Assembly (NCBI GenBank): GCA_922989275.2
Contig: OV277872.1
Coordinates: 29,967,619 to 30,031,618 of the forward strand
Length of the DNA stretch: 64,000 bases
Direction: 5' to 3'
Origin: Gari tellinella
Taxonomy: Eukaryota > Mollusca > Bivalvia > Cardiida > Psammobiidae
How positions within the stretch are numbered: position 1 is the stretch's first letter; the number at the start of each line of letters is the position of its first letter. The notes beneath the pieces are model-generated. The model had not been told where the DNA came from, did not search any database, and worked only from the letters and a program-made list of their open reading frames with translations. The position numbers and the translations under genes are program-made. Shown here one piece after another: positions 23,770-34,669 of the stretch.

Positions 23770-24004
23770 GATACCAGCAAAATTCCCCTGGTCAGTTTGG
23801 AGTGTTAGGACATCCAGTGTATATTATATAGCTGGTGATGAAGCAATTCTATTGAGTTGTTTAGCTACCTGTCTGTTGTTATGCAATGTGTGTCTTAACT
23901 AGGCGCTGCTGTCGAATCCGAGTGATTAGGGAATGGACTGTATAAGAGTGGTTTACTGCATACATATGAGTTATCTGATTACCTCCCTTTAATACACAAG
24001 ATAC
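23770..24004. mobile_element. About 230-bp insertion in the H2B-like 3' flank
   Basis: Copy 1 reads continuously GACGATACTTTTCAGACAAC across its stop region. In copy 2 the same text is split at GATAC, which occurs at 23770-23774 and again at 24000-24004, with about 225 bp between. The GATAC pair is consistent with a 5-bp target duplication. I do not recognise the inserted sequence; it has no clear TIRs or coding frame. Confidence 0.6.
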
Positions 24005-24259
24005 TTTTCAGACAACATCTGCCAACGCATTCACTGTAATATGTATCTCAAAAGTTTTGGGCCTATGTAACCTCTGAATCTACGAGTCATGAAAACTCAT
24101 GCTTAAAACTGGATATTCACTGCATTTTTAATTCAAATTGATACATAAGTATAATACAGCTTAAATTAAGTTTTATCTCTTTCACCACTTTATCGTCGAC
24201 TAAAGTAATTTAATATAGACTAGATCGCCGATTTTCTCTTGTGGTACCCTCGAGAAATG

Positions 24260-25290
24260 ATGACTTTTTATTAGCCAAAATAAGGGGAAATCTAGTCGGT
24301 TTGCACATTTAACGGCCTTTACGGCTGGATCTTTCCCCTAATTTCATTAGAGCAAATACGTTTTTGTCGAAACATGACCCCCTTCGTAATCAGCTATATA
24401 AAATACCGGTATACATGTAATTTGGCATGGAATTGACAAGTGAAAGACTCATTTTATTTTAAATGCCATTTTGAATACCGGAATGGATCGAATGAACGGA
24501 GCGATCTCATTGGCCTAAATTAAATAGGTAAAGTTTCTTTTAATTTTGCATTCTATGTAAATTATATAAAACTGAATATATTTCATTTAAAGATGATTTA
24601 TAACATTTGGAGAAAGTTCCAGTCGCATATGTCGTTTACTGTGAACATTTGTTTATTTCTATCGAAATGGTTAACTGTCTAAATTTTCTTTTTGTTTTCA
24701 AAAACAACATTTCTTATTTTGCTAATGACGAAAATCGACATGTTTTTCCTACGTAATGTTTTAGATCAGTATATCTACATTTAGATTGAAAAACATGAAA
24801 CGCTACTTCAATCGCTTCAATTATAGCCTGGTTCAATATATAAAATGAGTTTGTGATCTTTTATATAAAAGAAAATTAACTTGTTAATTATATTTTCAGT
24901 ATGTCTTTAGTATTAGCTGTACTTTTTATATATTATACAATATATAATCATAACATTTAAAACTGTCCAGTGTTTGCATAAGACTTAGTGTCTAAATTTA
25001 TATGAAAGAAAATTTCAGAAACCTTTTTCAAAATAATATGGCCGTAATAATGATTATAGTATCAAACTGTTCGAAACTATCTAAACAATACACAAAAACG
25101 ACCCAGTGTCCTCGAGAATGGGCCATTTAGGTTAATGTTGTGGCTGATCAAGTGATGCAATATAATAGTGCAATGTACCACCATATTGACAAATAATTGT
25201 TATTTAAAATGATATGTCACAAATGCATTTTGCACTTACTTTAATGAAGTTATTGATCCAGTATCAAAACTATTTTAACTACCCTTTTAT
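24260..25290. other. AT-rich stretch without a recognised gene
   Basis: A short word series at about 24215-24250 (AGACTAGATCGCC ... CTTGTGGTACCCTCGAG) repeats one at 22497-22540, so the second H2B-like copy sits between two related direct repeats. Nothing else is supported. Confidence 0.45.
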
Positions 25291-25344
25291 CACACGCACA
25301 CACTTACGACTCATACACTTCTTTCGATTCCCCTTCCAGTAGTT

Positions 25345-25578
25345 ATGGTGGAGGCACCAGTAGACGTCGGCACTGAGAAACACAGAAAAGACTTGCATAA
25401 CATCATCAAAGGAACGACAAAATCAGCTATCCGTAGTCTGGCCATTCGAGGTGAAGTGAGGAAAATCTCAAGTTCTTTCTTCACGGAGAACAGGGTCGTC
25501 CAGAAGGGTTTCCTTGCGAACATAATCCTGGATGCACTTACCTACACAGTGCTCACGTTTACGCCACCAATGTATTAG
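25345..25578 (+). pseudogene. Truncated histone H4-like frame
   Basis: Residues 10-58 align with the H4 fold: K-H-R-K-D-L, then I-K-G-T-T-K-S-A-I-R-S-L-A, R-G-E-V-R-K-I-S, F-L-A-N-I-I-L-D-A-L-T-Y-T. These match canonical H4 positions from about K16 to T73 at roughly half the sites. The glycine/lysine tail repeats of H4 are absent (the N-tail is V-E-A-P-V-D-V-G-T-E), and the frame ends ten codons after T-Y-T, so the last histone helix and C-terminal tail are missing. The frame is also open upstream of the ATG. It is a diverged, truncated copy, most likely a pseudogene. It lies about 1.6 kb from H2B-like copy 2 on the same strand, suggesting a remnant of a histone cluster. Confidence 0.7.
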
Positions 25579-25649
25579 ATCCACTTTATCCAGACATGCA
25601 TTCATGAATCATAACGATGCATGTATGTTAATATCCTACATGTATCAGA

Positions 25650-25757
25650 GAGTAGCAAAAATCAGGCTGAAAGTAAAGCGTCGTGCACTTTAATATGCAT
25701 TCTGCTTTACCTTCTATCTATCTTCAAAACAAGAAACATGCTATGGTTTAATGGATT
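25650..25757. repeat. Decayed family A fragment
   Basis: ATCAGGCTGAAAGTAAAGCG faces GCATTCTGCTTTACC. The right spacer CTATCTTCAAAACAAGAAACATGCTATGG matches other copies. Confidence 0.6.
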
Positions 25758-25859
25758 AAACGGGAAATCAAACACTACCTATTATAGGGTCAAGATGACC
25801 ACTACACAAACGTATTCAACGTTAATATACACTACATGTACAATGTAAGTACATTTGCA

Positions 25860-26630
25860 TAATCGATATAATAATTATTTTAAAATTTCATCGGTTTTCG
25901 GTTTACGGGAATTCCCGTAATTGCAAACACTATAATGACGAAACTTTTTCCAGTTAGATAAAACCAAACACAAATCTAATCAAAAAAACTGTAGAAAAAC
26001 TCATTTTTTAGATTTCTCTAACGACTCGTTTAAATACATTTCCTTACATTTATTTCGGGAATCGCAGCTAGTCAGGAAGAAAACATGCAAAACCAGCCGA
26101 ATATCTATGCAACAAATTAGTGAAGTTCCGTTTCTCATTTTCGATAATTTGGTTAAAGAAGTTTAGTCTTAGTATAATTATTATGACCTCTCTAGACAAG
26201 CTGAGATGGCTTTGTCATAACCTGCAGTTTGGTACAGTTACTTGAGAGCTGTGTTGGGTATTCATAAAAAGGACCGAGAGAACTGTCTGTAAATTTGAAT
26301 GGCAAACAGTTTGAAGCCTCTTCAAACGCCCGAACGAAACTGTTTGAAATGTACAAAATAACAACATGTTTATTGAGAAATAGCAATTCCCCCTTTAAAT
26401 GTAATAATTTAAAAGCATGTTATCGAAATTGTGTGTGTTATAACTAGTTTCATCGTGGTTAAATGTTTTGGCGTGAAAGTATAGAATTGACGTCAGTTTG
26501 ATACAATTTCAGTCACGAATGTCTTCAATAAATCATTTGAGCAATAAACTTCATTCCAAGAAAATATCATTGTAGATGGCGATGTAGTCGATGTTTTTTT
26601 ACCGCTATATGAATTTAAATAAGAGTTATA
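25860..26630. other. No gene recognised; MITE scraps
   Basis: A decayed hairpin arm pair lies at about 26280-26350 (GGCAAACAGTTTGAAGCC and its partner). The rest is AT-rich non-coding text. Confidence 0.4.
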
Positions 26631-27221
26631 TTGATCGTATATTCATTGATGCAAAATGCAGTTGAAATTTAATATAGAACAATGGCATATCATAGCTGTA
26701 ACTAAACTATACCGTTGCAATGGTAGGCCCATATATACAACCCACAAACACAACAAGTGTGTGCCTTTGTGATCCAGATACCGGTGGTCATCCATACAGC
26801 ACTACACTTACATCTTTCACACGTGGAAAAATAACAAGAGCCTAGTTGGTATAGTTCACTGATACAATTTCTCCAATTTAACTATAGTAAATCATGCAAT
26901 CAGTATAAGAGCCGGCAACATAGACGTTGATCTTTTTCCGATTAAACGTCATTAAAAAAAGCGCATTACTATAACATGTAGACGTTATAGATTTTTATAT
27001 TATTTTACAATTATTCATTATAATCTGAATGACAAACACATTGTAGCTACCCGACGTCTGGTATGGGGCAAAACTGTTTACAGTAAACATTATATTTGTT
27101 TTACCAGAAACGTGTTAATTTGGAAAAGTCTTCTCTGCTGTATAAATGGCCGCTGTTTTCAATACTGTCCCCATATGTGCAATATTCACTTACAGCGACT
27201 ATGAACGAATCGTCTGATATA

Positions 27222-27571
27222 CAGTGTTCCCTCCCTAGAACGGCTCTACCAACAACAACTCCCTCCTTACAAAGACCCTTGCCGCAATTCCATAAACGGG
27301 AAAATTATGTCTAACACTTTTGCTGCTGCAATATCGTCTACTGTTTTCTTTCACAGTTACATATTAGTGGACATTTTGATAGAATACATATACTGATGAA
27401 AGACAAAACAATTTGAATCTAAATCAGACTCCGCGTTACTCCGCGTCTGATCTGGATTCAAGCTGTTGCAAATGTTAGCCTTTTTCCCTTCCTAAAACGT
27501 GTCTCTCCGAGCAATTCACACAATCTTTGTCTCCCATTGGGTATCGTTGTAGAGAGAGAGAGAGCAATGCA
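27222..27571. mobile_element. MITE family P, full copy
   Basis: The left end is CAGTGTTCCCTCCCTAGAAC, preceded by TA. The right subterminal segment is CTCCCATTGGGTATCGTTGT, then AGAGAGAGAGAG. The hairpin centre ACTCCGCGTTACTCCGCGT and its arms AATCTAAATCAGA / TCTGATCTGGATT are present. The right terminus is slightly decayed. Confidence 0.7.
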
Positions 27572-27659
27572 TCTTTTTATTGCTCAAAATATGTTATCTG
27601 ACAACTTGAAATAGTTATGATAATCAGACTAGGCTGTCAGAAGAGGAATACTATTATTA

Positions 27660-27905
27660 CAGTGGAGAAAACGTTATTTTTTCCCGTTTAAACGCAAACG
27701 TACGCAAACGCTTTACACTAAAACGTAGAAAAAGACAACCTATTGCCGATCCTGACCATTTATTTTAATCTGAGTGGCAAACAGTTTGGAGCCTGATCAG
27801 ACGCCGGGTTACCCGGCGTCTGATCTGGCTCCAAACTGTTTGTAATGGAAATAATAGTTTTAGCGTAAACGCGTTTATTGGGAAAGAATAACGTTTTCTC
27901 CACTG
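27660..27905. mobile_element. MITE family Q, best-preserved copy
   Basis: The termini CAGTGGAGAAAACGTTATT and AATAACGTTTTCTCCACTG are a perfect 19-bp inverted repeat flanked on both sides by TA. The centre is a perfect hairpin with arms TTTGGAGCCTGATCAGACGC and its near complement around GGGTTACCC. This copy defines the family: Tc1/mariner-type ends, subterminal AAACGCGTTTA words, central hairpin. Confidence 0.85.
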
Positions 27906-28371
27906 TAAGTTTTCGGATATTTTAATCTGTTGTGATAAGAGGCATACATAATTTATCTGAATGTTGCAGAAAGCCTTGCTTAATCTTCATATGTTGTAAT
28001 CGGACATTTGTGCTGGCACGTGCATTCTGGTAAATGATTTACTTAATGCATACGTTATAAACTTCTCACCGAATGAATAATTATCCCCCCAAAACAGGTC
28101 AAATTCCAAATAAGGGGAGCATAAAAGATTTAATACAAGACCTTCTTTGCGAAATTAATTGCGACGTTTTTACTCCTTCAACACTATATTGTCGTCTGCG
28201 ACAATATTTTTCTCTGCAACGTCGTTTCATGTAAGATTTAAGGCAATGTGACTGACGAAATTTCGATACGTGTGTCAAATAGTTTGGATAGTTATCTGAC
28301 GTCATGTGAAGTAGCGTCTGATCTGAATCCAAACAGGCGGAGATCTATGTGGGATGTTAAATAAACAACGC

Positions 28372-28713
28372 AATTGCTCCCTCTCCACAACGGCCATTTA
28401 GATAGCTACTCTTTCCTTACAACAAAACTTGTATTTGTTCCCAAAACAAGAAAAGTATGTCAACCGTTTTGGCTGTTGCAAGATCGTCTGCTTGAAATTG
28501 TCGTCTGCTGCATTTCCCAAAGTCATAATTTGACAGAAAAAAACATAGTGACGAGTGATAAACAGCTTGCACTCAGATCAGACATCGCATCACGCGGCGT
28601 CTGATCTGGATTCAAGCTGTTTGCAAATGTCAGTCAATTTCAATTTTCTTTCCCTATAACAACACACATAATATTTGGCTCCCATTTGGTGTTGTTTTCG
28701 TGAGGGAACACTG
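28372..28713. mobile_element. MITE family P copy
   Basis: The left end is decayed (GCTCCCTCTCCACAACGGCC) and the right end is GTGAGGGAACACTG, followed by TA. The internal hairpin is CAGACATCGCATCACGCGGCGT with GATTCAAGCTGTTTGCAAAT downstream. Confidence 0.65.
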
Positions 28714-29689
28714 TACTTTGATCTAACCGAATATGGGGTGTTACGTATGTTTGAAATGAGGTCAACTTATCAGTAATGCCAAATATAATCACCTATTTTA
28801 ATATGTTTCACTGCAATACTTTCACCTACTTTACTAGATCCAATGAAGTTCGTAGTTCTTGTTTTAAATGTATATGAAAGGTCAACTGTCTGAACCAATT
28901 TTGATCCTTATCTGACGACGCGTCTGATTAGGATTCAAGCTGTTCGATAAGGTAGCATGTAGTCGACTTAATAACATTACTTGACCTAGCTTGGGTGGCA
29001 ATTAGACCATAGTTGACAGAAACGTTTTTAAATCAAAAGAAAGAAGACAAACAAAATTACTTTGCACAGACGTTTGCAAACGCCTCCTGCTATATCAGAC
29101 GATATTAACACTTTAGAAACGATGTGTGTAGACATTAGGTTGATTTCGCCATTACAGTAGAGAACGCGTTATTGTTTCCACATTAATGCAAAGACAATTA
29201 TTTCCATCGAAAATACTTTGAAAGAAAACTTAAATTACAACAGACGCCGGGAAACCCGGACATATTAATGCAGAGCTCCACATAAGAGGAGTAATACTAT
29301 TTCAAAAACTAAAATCTTATCTCTGGATTAAACCATATGGTGTCACTACACATTTTACTAAAACATTGATTGATAATAAATTCAAACAGTTTGCATCTTA
29401 ATCAGACGTGCTCAGGATTTAAGTCGTTTGCAAATGTTAGTAGACGTGTTCAACATATAGTGTGTTCCATCGCAGACGGGTCTGCTTTCTCTTTATACCT
29501 TGTTTATCTAAAATAAATTAGTGTCCGATTTTTCTGACCTGTCAGAGTTATTTTTAGAACAGAATAGTTCATAATGGTAAATAGATTACAGGGTAACATC
29601 GGATCTATATAGTCGTACACTTTCCAACTTGAGATAAGCATGATCCTCGTACAGCACGATACTACGCTAATTTTACAGATATGTTATTC

Positions 29690-29894
29690 AGTCTGAATAA
29701 ACGTGTTTATGCTAAAAACTATTACATGTATGTCCATTGCAAACAGTTTGGGGCCAGATCAAACGCCGGGTAACCCGGCGTCTGGTCAGTCTCCCACCTG
29801 TTTGCCACTCAGATTAAAAAGATAACATTAATTTCTTACAGTTTAGTGCATTGTGTTTGCGTTTATGCGGGAAATAAAACTGTCTTCTCTACTG
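29690..29894. mobile_element. MITE family Q copy, left end decayed
   Basis: AAACGTGTTTATGC, then the hairpin AAACGCCGGG-TAA-CCCGGCGTCTG, then TTGTGTTTGCGTTTATGCGG, and the right end CTTCTCTACTG followed by TA. Confidence 0.65.
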
Positions 29895-29899
29895 TACAT

Positions 29900-30590
29900 T
29901 ACGCACAATAAAAACAGCTTTCCGTATCCCTGTCTGACTGTACGGAAATCAAAGAGTACGGTGATCATCCCGTTAGATTGTTCCGATCTAACAATAACTC
30001 CGACAGGTCAGAAGAAAACACTAATAACGTATCAGAAATGATCGGAAATCATGGTCAATGTCCTTTACTTGAAACACAACACTCACATAGGCCAATAAGC
30101 CGAAATGGCCTAGGCTGATAGTCTGGTTTCTTTCACATTTATCTTACACTTGCCATTTAATGAGATAAAGTCTAAATTTTTGCTCTTACTAAATGTCTTA
30201 ATTTAGCATGGTAACTTTTTTAATTAAACGTGTGGGAAAAGTATGTTTATAAATTGAAATGATTTTATACATTGAATACTGTTCTCCAAACAATTTAACC
30301 TGCGACAGAAATTCTTGTTTACTTTATTTATTAATTTACTCTTCTTCAGAAGATATAAGTAACGTTACAATGCATTAAAGTTAGACCGGCTGTCTCGGAT
30401 CGGGGTTATCTCAAATACGAAAACGAAAAAATACATATCCGATGTCACATCCATTGCCTATTAACCATTATAAACTGTTCTGTTTGAATTCTGCCATGTC
30501 AGAAAAGTTGGACAATAGACACGTATGACCTTTACACCTTTTTATATGATGAATCGTTCATATAGACTATTCCACTTATGAGAATGAACA
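29900..30590. other. No gene recognised
   Basis: AT-rich with short frames only. A small imperfect palindrome TAGATTGTTCCGATCTAACA lies at about 29973. Confidence 0.4.
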
Positions 30591-30707
30591 GTTTATGATT
30601 GCTGTAATTGTTGTTTTGGGCAACAGTTCAGAAACAATCATGAAGATGAGCCGAATTAGTACAGACCATTACCGGTGGGCTTGTTTAGGAAACATACATA
30701 TACATAT

Positions 30708-30977
30708 AAAGTGTTCCCTGACTACAACGACACTCAATGGGAGACAAAGATTATGTGTATTGTTGGGAGGCATTCGTTATAGGGAGGGAACTTTACTTAC
30801 ATGGGCAAACAGCTTGAATCCTGATCAGACGCAGCGTAACGCGGCGTCTGATCTGGGTACGAGCTGTATGTCACTCGTCAGTATGTCTTTTTTCTGTCTA
30901 AACGTCCATTATGTCAGAAAAACAGCGGACATCAATTTTAAGGTGACAATATTGCATCAGTGTAAGCGTTGGACTAA
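30708..30977. mobile_element. MITE family P copy, truncated on the right
   Basis: It begins AAGTGTTCCCTGACTACAAC and contains CACTCAATGGGAGACAAAGA (the subterminal words in inverted order), the hairpin CAGACGCAGCGTAACGCGGC, and the family interior on the opposite strand from the copy at 6788. Its far end stops where family R begins. A 148-codon frame across it is a repeat by-product. Confidence 0.65.
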
Positions 30978-30978
30978 C

Positions 30979-31182
30979 AGTAAAACCTCGCTATTACGAC
31001 CACTAAAACGAAGGTTTGTTGATTGTATAATAGAGAGGTGACAGCTTTAAGCAAGGTGACAGTGAAACAGAAAGCTCCTAAAGGAGCTTTCTGTTTCATT
31101 GTCACCTTGCTTTAAGCGGTCACCTACCGTATACACCCTAATAATTAACATCATTTAGTGGTCGTAATAGCGAGGTTTTACT
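30979..31182. mobile_element. MITE family R (AGTAAAACCTCGC termini)
   Basis: The left AGTAAAACCTCGCTATTACG and the right inverted CGTAATAGCGAGGTTTTACT extend to about 29 bp of perfect terminal repeat. The centre is a perfect hairpin with arms GCTTTAAGCAAGGTGACAGT and complement around AAGCTCCTAAAGGAGCTT. The high identity of both arm pairs indicates a young element. Confidence 0.85.
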
Positions 31183-31402
31183 TTACTTCCTTTATTGAAG
31201 TTCGATATGTATATAATTTAGGATAATATCTCAACAGAATTATTCGTCGTGTCATCTGGTTTCCCAATGTTAGCAACAGTAATCAAAAATTGGATGGACC
31301 ACAGTGCGCTCGTAGTTAAATACGAATCATGTTAAGGAGTGACCGAAGTCTATTTTCCCATAACCTTTGTAGAACCTTTTTAGAACTCGTCCATTCCAAG
31401 TA

Positions 31403-31660
31403 CAGTGGAGAAGATGTTAAAACGTTTTAAATAAACGAGTTAATGATACGATGTAAAAGACCTATTTCTAATACAAAACTGTTTGGAGCCTTGGTAAACC
31501 GACGTCTGATTAGGCTCCAAACTGTTTGCCACTAAGATAGAAATGAATCGCCAAGAATATCAAAACTAAATAAATTTTAATTATTAACTGCTACATTTTA
31601 TTATACTGCGTTTGCATTTCGCTTGCGTATAAACGGTCCAGAATAACGTCTTCTCCTAAG
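31403..31660. mobile_element. MITE family Q copy, shortened hairpin
   Basis: CAGTGGAGAAGATGTTAAAA at the left; AACTGTTTGGAGCC / GGCTCCAAACTGTTTG arms with part of the loop missing; AGAATAACGTCTTCTCCTAAG at the right. Confidence 0.65.
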
Positions 31661-31671
31661 TATAGATTACT

Positions 31672-31887
31672 GGGGCCCGTTTCATAAAACTTCGTACGAC
31701 AAAAACGATCGTAAGTCTAAACTTTAAAATACATTTAATTTCTGATTTCTCAATCTTATCCTGTCTTGTGACATCCTTTTGGAATCGTCACAAGACAGGA
31801 AAAGATTGAGAAATAAATAATAATTGAGACTTTTATAATCTGACTTACGACAACATTTGTCGTACGAAGTTTTATGAAACGGGCCCC
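31672..31887. mobile_element. MITE family G, full copy
   Basis: GGGCCCGTTTCATAAAACTT and the inverted right end are present. CTGG lies immediately outside on each side and is a candidate target duplication. The inner hairpin lacks part of one arm. It lies about 100 bp upstream of the TATA-like motif of the cysteine-rich peptide gene. Confidence 0.8.
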
Positions 31888-31974
31888 TGGTATAGTTGTA
31901 GTGACCCTGCTACATGTACTAGTTTCAGCACAAGCGAAGCCCTGACGTGAGAATGTTTATGATAAGCCTATGGT

Positions 31975-31982
31975 TTATAAAT
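31975..31982 (+). promoter_or_regulatory. TATA-like motif of the six-cysteine peptide gene
   Basis: TTATAAAT lies about 70 bp before the ATG at 32046. This suits a transcript start near 32005-32010 and a short 5' UTR. The flanking block (AGCGAAGCCCTG ... TATGATAAGCC ... CTACC ... ACTGAACGA) is shared in order with the region before the exon at 63869, though the TATA motif itself is less clear there. Confidence 0.45.
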
Positions 31983-32045
31983 CTACCCAAGACTGTACAC
32001 GTTACATTTCTCTTGACTTCGGCTGAAGATAACCACTGAACGAAG

Positions 32046-33625
32046 ATGAATCTCCTGTTGATATTTGCCGCGGTTGTTGGTAAAGTAGAATTTATTCCGA
32101 ATGTTAATCGATTATCTATAAACTGAGATCACTTTAGTTTACCCAATATGCCATAAGCATTGATTTAGTCCCCCCACTGTAGAGAATAGTTCAAGTTTAT
32201 ACAGTGGTGGGGCGTCGGTAGTACGAATAATGACTCATTAGCTACTATTTGGTTGCTTAGAATATAAACCATGTCGGAACCATTGTTTCTCGGTTCACTG
32301 CCCAACGGGACAAAAGCTCTTAAACTTACAAAAACAGTTTTGATGTGGAAACATCATATTTCGATAAATAGCAAAACGAATTCCCCGAAGCATGACATTC
32401 GTACTTATTTGGGGGGTTAAAATCAGTTTAAGAGTGGAAATAGGTAAACACCACTCACCGTTCTCCATTTATTTTTAATGTTTACGTACATACGCTACTT
32501 ATCGGACGTTCATGGTTGCTACTCTTTTCGGAGAAGAAGTAACACCCCGGTCACACAGAGCCATCGGTGATAGATCGGTTGTTTTTTTTCGCCAAACTAG
32601 GGAGGGGACCGATGACAAGCTATTTACTACCGACATCACCTATTGGCCACCTGTTTTCCACCTATCAATCGCTATTGGGGAAAGATGAGTTTCGTCGGCG
32701 AAAAATCACCGATTGGGATTTTTAAACGTGCTTAAAATTCTCGATCGGTGAAAATATTTTACAAATAACCGATTGACAACCTGTCTACTACCGATATCAC
32801 CGACGAGTCACCGATAAACCACCGATAAACCACCGATGAACTGATACTTACCACCGATGAAAAAAGATGAGAATTAAAACGCAGGATCTCGTCGGTTTGC
32901 ATCGGTTGTTAATGGCAGTTCAATCGGTGATCAGTTGGTGATCAATCGGTTGCCGCCAGCATTTCATCGGTGTTTTATCGGTATTCGTCGATTATTGATA
33001 GGTTGTTGGGCGCTTTTAATCGGTGGCCCATAGGAGTTTATGAGTTGCCAATCGGTGGCCAATCGGAGGCGGGATGGCGTTTCATCCAGTTCAGATCCAA
33101 GTAGATCTAATGGGTTAACATTTAAAAAATTCACGACGTCTTTAATTTTGCAATGAATGTGCCATCTCTTATTTGTTTTTTATAACTTTGGTATCAATTC
33201 TCAATACACACAATAGTCCTCTGTTAAACTTTAACTGTGAAGGTAATATTCTGGTTCCTGTCTCCTGAACGTCTTCCGTGATAAAATGACAAGTTTAAAC
33301 AAAACGGTGCGGAATTTTTTGTTTTATAAGTAGTCTACATCTGATCAGGGTCTACATTGCTTGTCACATTGAAATATATTGTTAAAATCAACCCTAAATA
33401 GTATATAATGTACTATTTTTATTTTGAAATTGGAAATGTCCATTAAATGTTTTTAGGGTACCGCACAGTATAGTTACTACAAAAATGACTGACTTAATTA
33501 TTATGTTTTCTTCAGGTAACACCTGTTCTTCTGAAGCACAGTGCCCAGACAGTGCCTGCAGCCACCATGCGTTTGCCCATAATAACCTTTGCTGGCGTGG
33601 CCATTGTCACTGCTGGCATAGTTAG
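32046..33625 (+). CDS. Two-exon gene for a small secreted six-cysteine peptide
   Basis: Exon 1 is 32046-32079 and ends after the first base of a Gly codon at the donor GTAAAG (32080). Exon 2 is 33516-33625, after the acceptor TTTTCTTCAG, and ends at TAG. The product is 47 residues. Residues 1-12 form a short, very hydrophobic signal-like segment (M-N-L-L-L-I-F-A-A-V-V-G). The remaining 35 carry six cysteines spaced C-x5-C-x4-C-x10-C-x4-C-x1-C, with several His and Trp late in the chain. Such spacing resembles EB-like modules and small secreted disulfide peptides. It is not the exact C-x3-C signature of classical CS-alpha-beta defensins, and I do not assign a family or activity. The 1436-bp intron holds a family C element. 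AATAAA at 33820-33825 could be the polyadenylation signal. The twelve-residue signal is short, so an extra in-frame upstream start or cleavage beyond exon 1 is possible. Confidence 0.6.
32542..33085. mobile_element. Family C (CCGAT-rich) element inside the intron
   Basis: It starts ACACCCCGGTCACACAGAGC after TA and carries the same series of CACCGAT/CATCGGT words as the cluster at 8740. The far terminus is missing; the copy stops after CGGAGGCGGGATGGCG. It lies wholly between the two exons of the six-cysteine peptide gene. Confidence 0.75.
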
Positions 33626-33639
33626 ATATTTATCTATTA

Positions 33640-34490
33640 TACCAGATTTATATAGCGCTCTTTTCAGACAAGAGTTGTGTGTTCAATAGCGCTTCACATG
33701 AAATTATAAAACTGCACCTACAAAGCGAGAAAAGACAAAAAAAATACATTCACAACAAACATGATACAGTATGAAGTTACATGGAAACATGGACATAATA
33801 GAAATAGCTATTGTATATTAATAAATGTGTTTTGTTTTCTGAAATCCTACACAAAAGCATGCATCTACATGTAACTCATATCCAATCAGGAACGACTACG
33901 CGTGCAATTGATGACAATTCTGATACCGATCAAATAATTAAATGGCACAGAGCAAACTGCATGATATGTTTTTGTATAATTCGTTGTTTCATAATTCTTA
34001 AAAATGTCAACGCCCTGTAAATACTGTGTGTAACAACTCTCAATGGTTATTTAAAGTCATTTCTATCAGACAGTATAACCAAAGTGTCAAACAGATATGA
34101 CCCAGACAACCTCATTATTTGACTCATTAATTGACGTCCAATCAGGATCGAGACTGTTTGAAACAATGTCAGAAATTCTCCTGCTTCGCAAAAATTAACT
34201 TTTTCTTTCTCAACGACGTCATAAAGCGCATCTGCAAACAGTTTTGATCCAAAGTTAGATTTTTCGCGACGTCTTATCAAGATACAAATTGCTTGCAAAT
34301 GCGCTTTATGGCGGCATTTATAGCAAAAGGGTTAAAGAGTGTTTGATAAGCTCTGTAATTAGTGGCATGTTTAGTAATGCAACACACGCTTACAAAATTG
34401 TGAGAAATCAGCAGCCTTTTACCGTGAAAATTGACTTATCAAAAGTCTAAGTTCAAAACACAAACTGCAAAAAGTATATAACAATGCCAC
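33640..34490. other. 3' region of the peptide gene, then decayed hairpin repeats
   Basis: After the candidate polyadenylation site, decayed repeat text appears at about 34075-34320 (CAAAGTGTCAAACAGATATG ... AATCAGGATCGAGACTGTTTG ... AAACAGTTTTGATCC). No further exon is recognised. Confidence 0.4.
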
Positions 34491-34499
34491 GGCTAGGTG

Positions 34500-34657
34500 A
34501 ACATTTTGACTGAAGCAATATAATGACGCGGCGTCTGATCTGGATTCAAGCTGTTTGCAATGTAAGCCAAGTCTTATTTTCCCCATCCCTATAACAACTC
34601 CCTCCCAACAGCATACAAACTCGTTGTCTTCCCTTAGTTGTCGCTGTAGAGAGGGGT
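34500..34657. repeat. Right half of a family P MITE, interrupted by a SINE
   Basis: ACGCGGCGTCTGATCTGGAT, then AGCTGTTTGCAATG, then CCCTATAACAACTCCCTCCC and TGTCGCTGTAGAGAGGGGTC match the right half of family P. The terminal CACTGTA is where the SINE entered. Confidence 0.7.
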
Positions 34658-34669
34658 CACTGTATTGGA
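34658..34669. repeat. Target-site duplication of the SINE, left copy
   Basis: CACTGTATTGGA, identical to 34948-34959. Confidence 0.9.

Noticed and set aside
30595..31041. 148-codon plus-strand frame
   Set aside because: It runs across a family P MITE into the terminal repeat of family R; no conserved protein motif.
32046..33625. Assignment of the six-cysteine peptide as a classical defensin
   Set aside because: The second and third cysteines are separated by four residues, not three, and no other defensin feature can be confirmed by eye.
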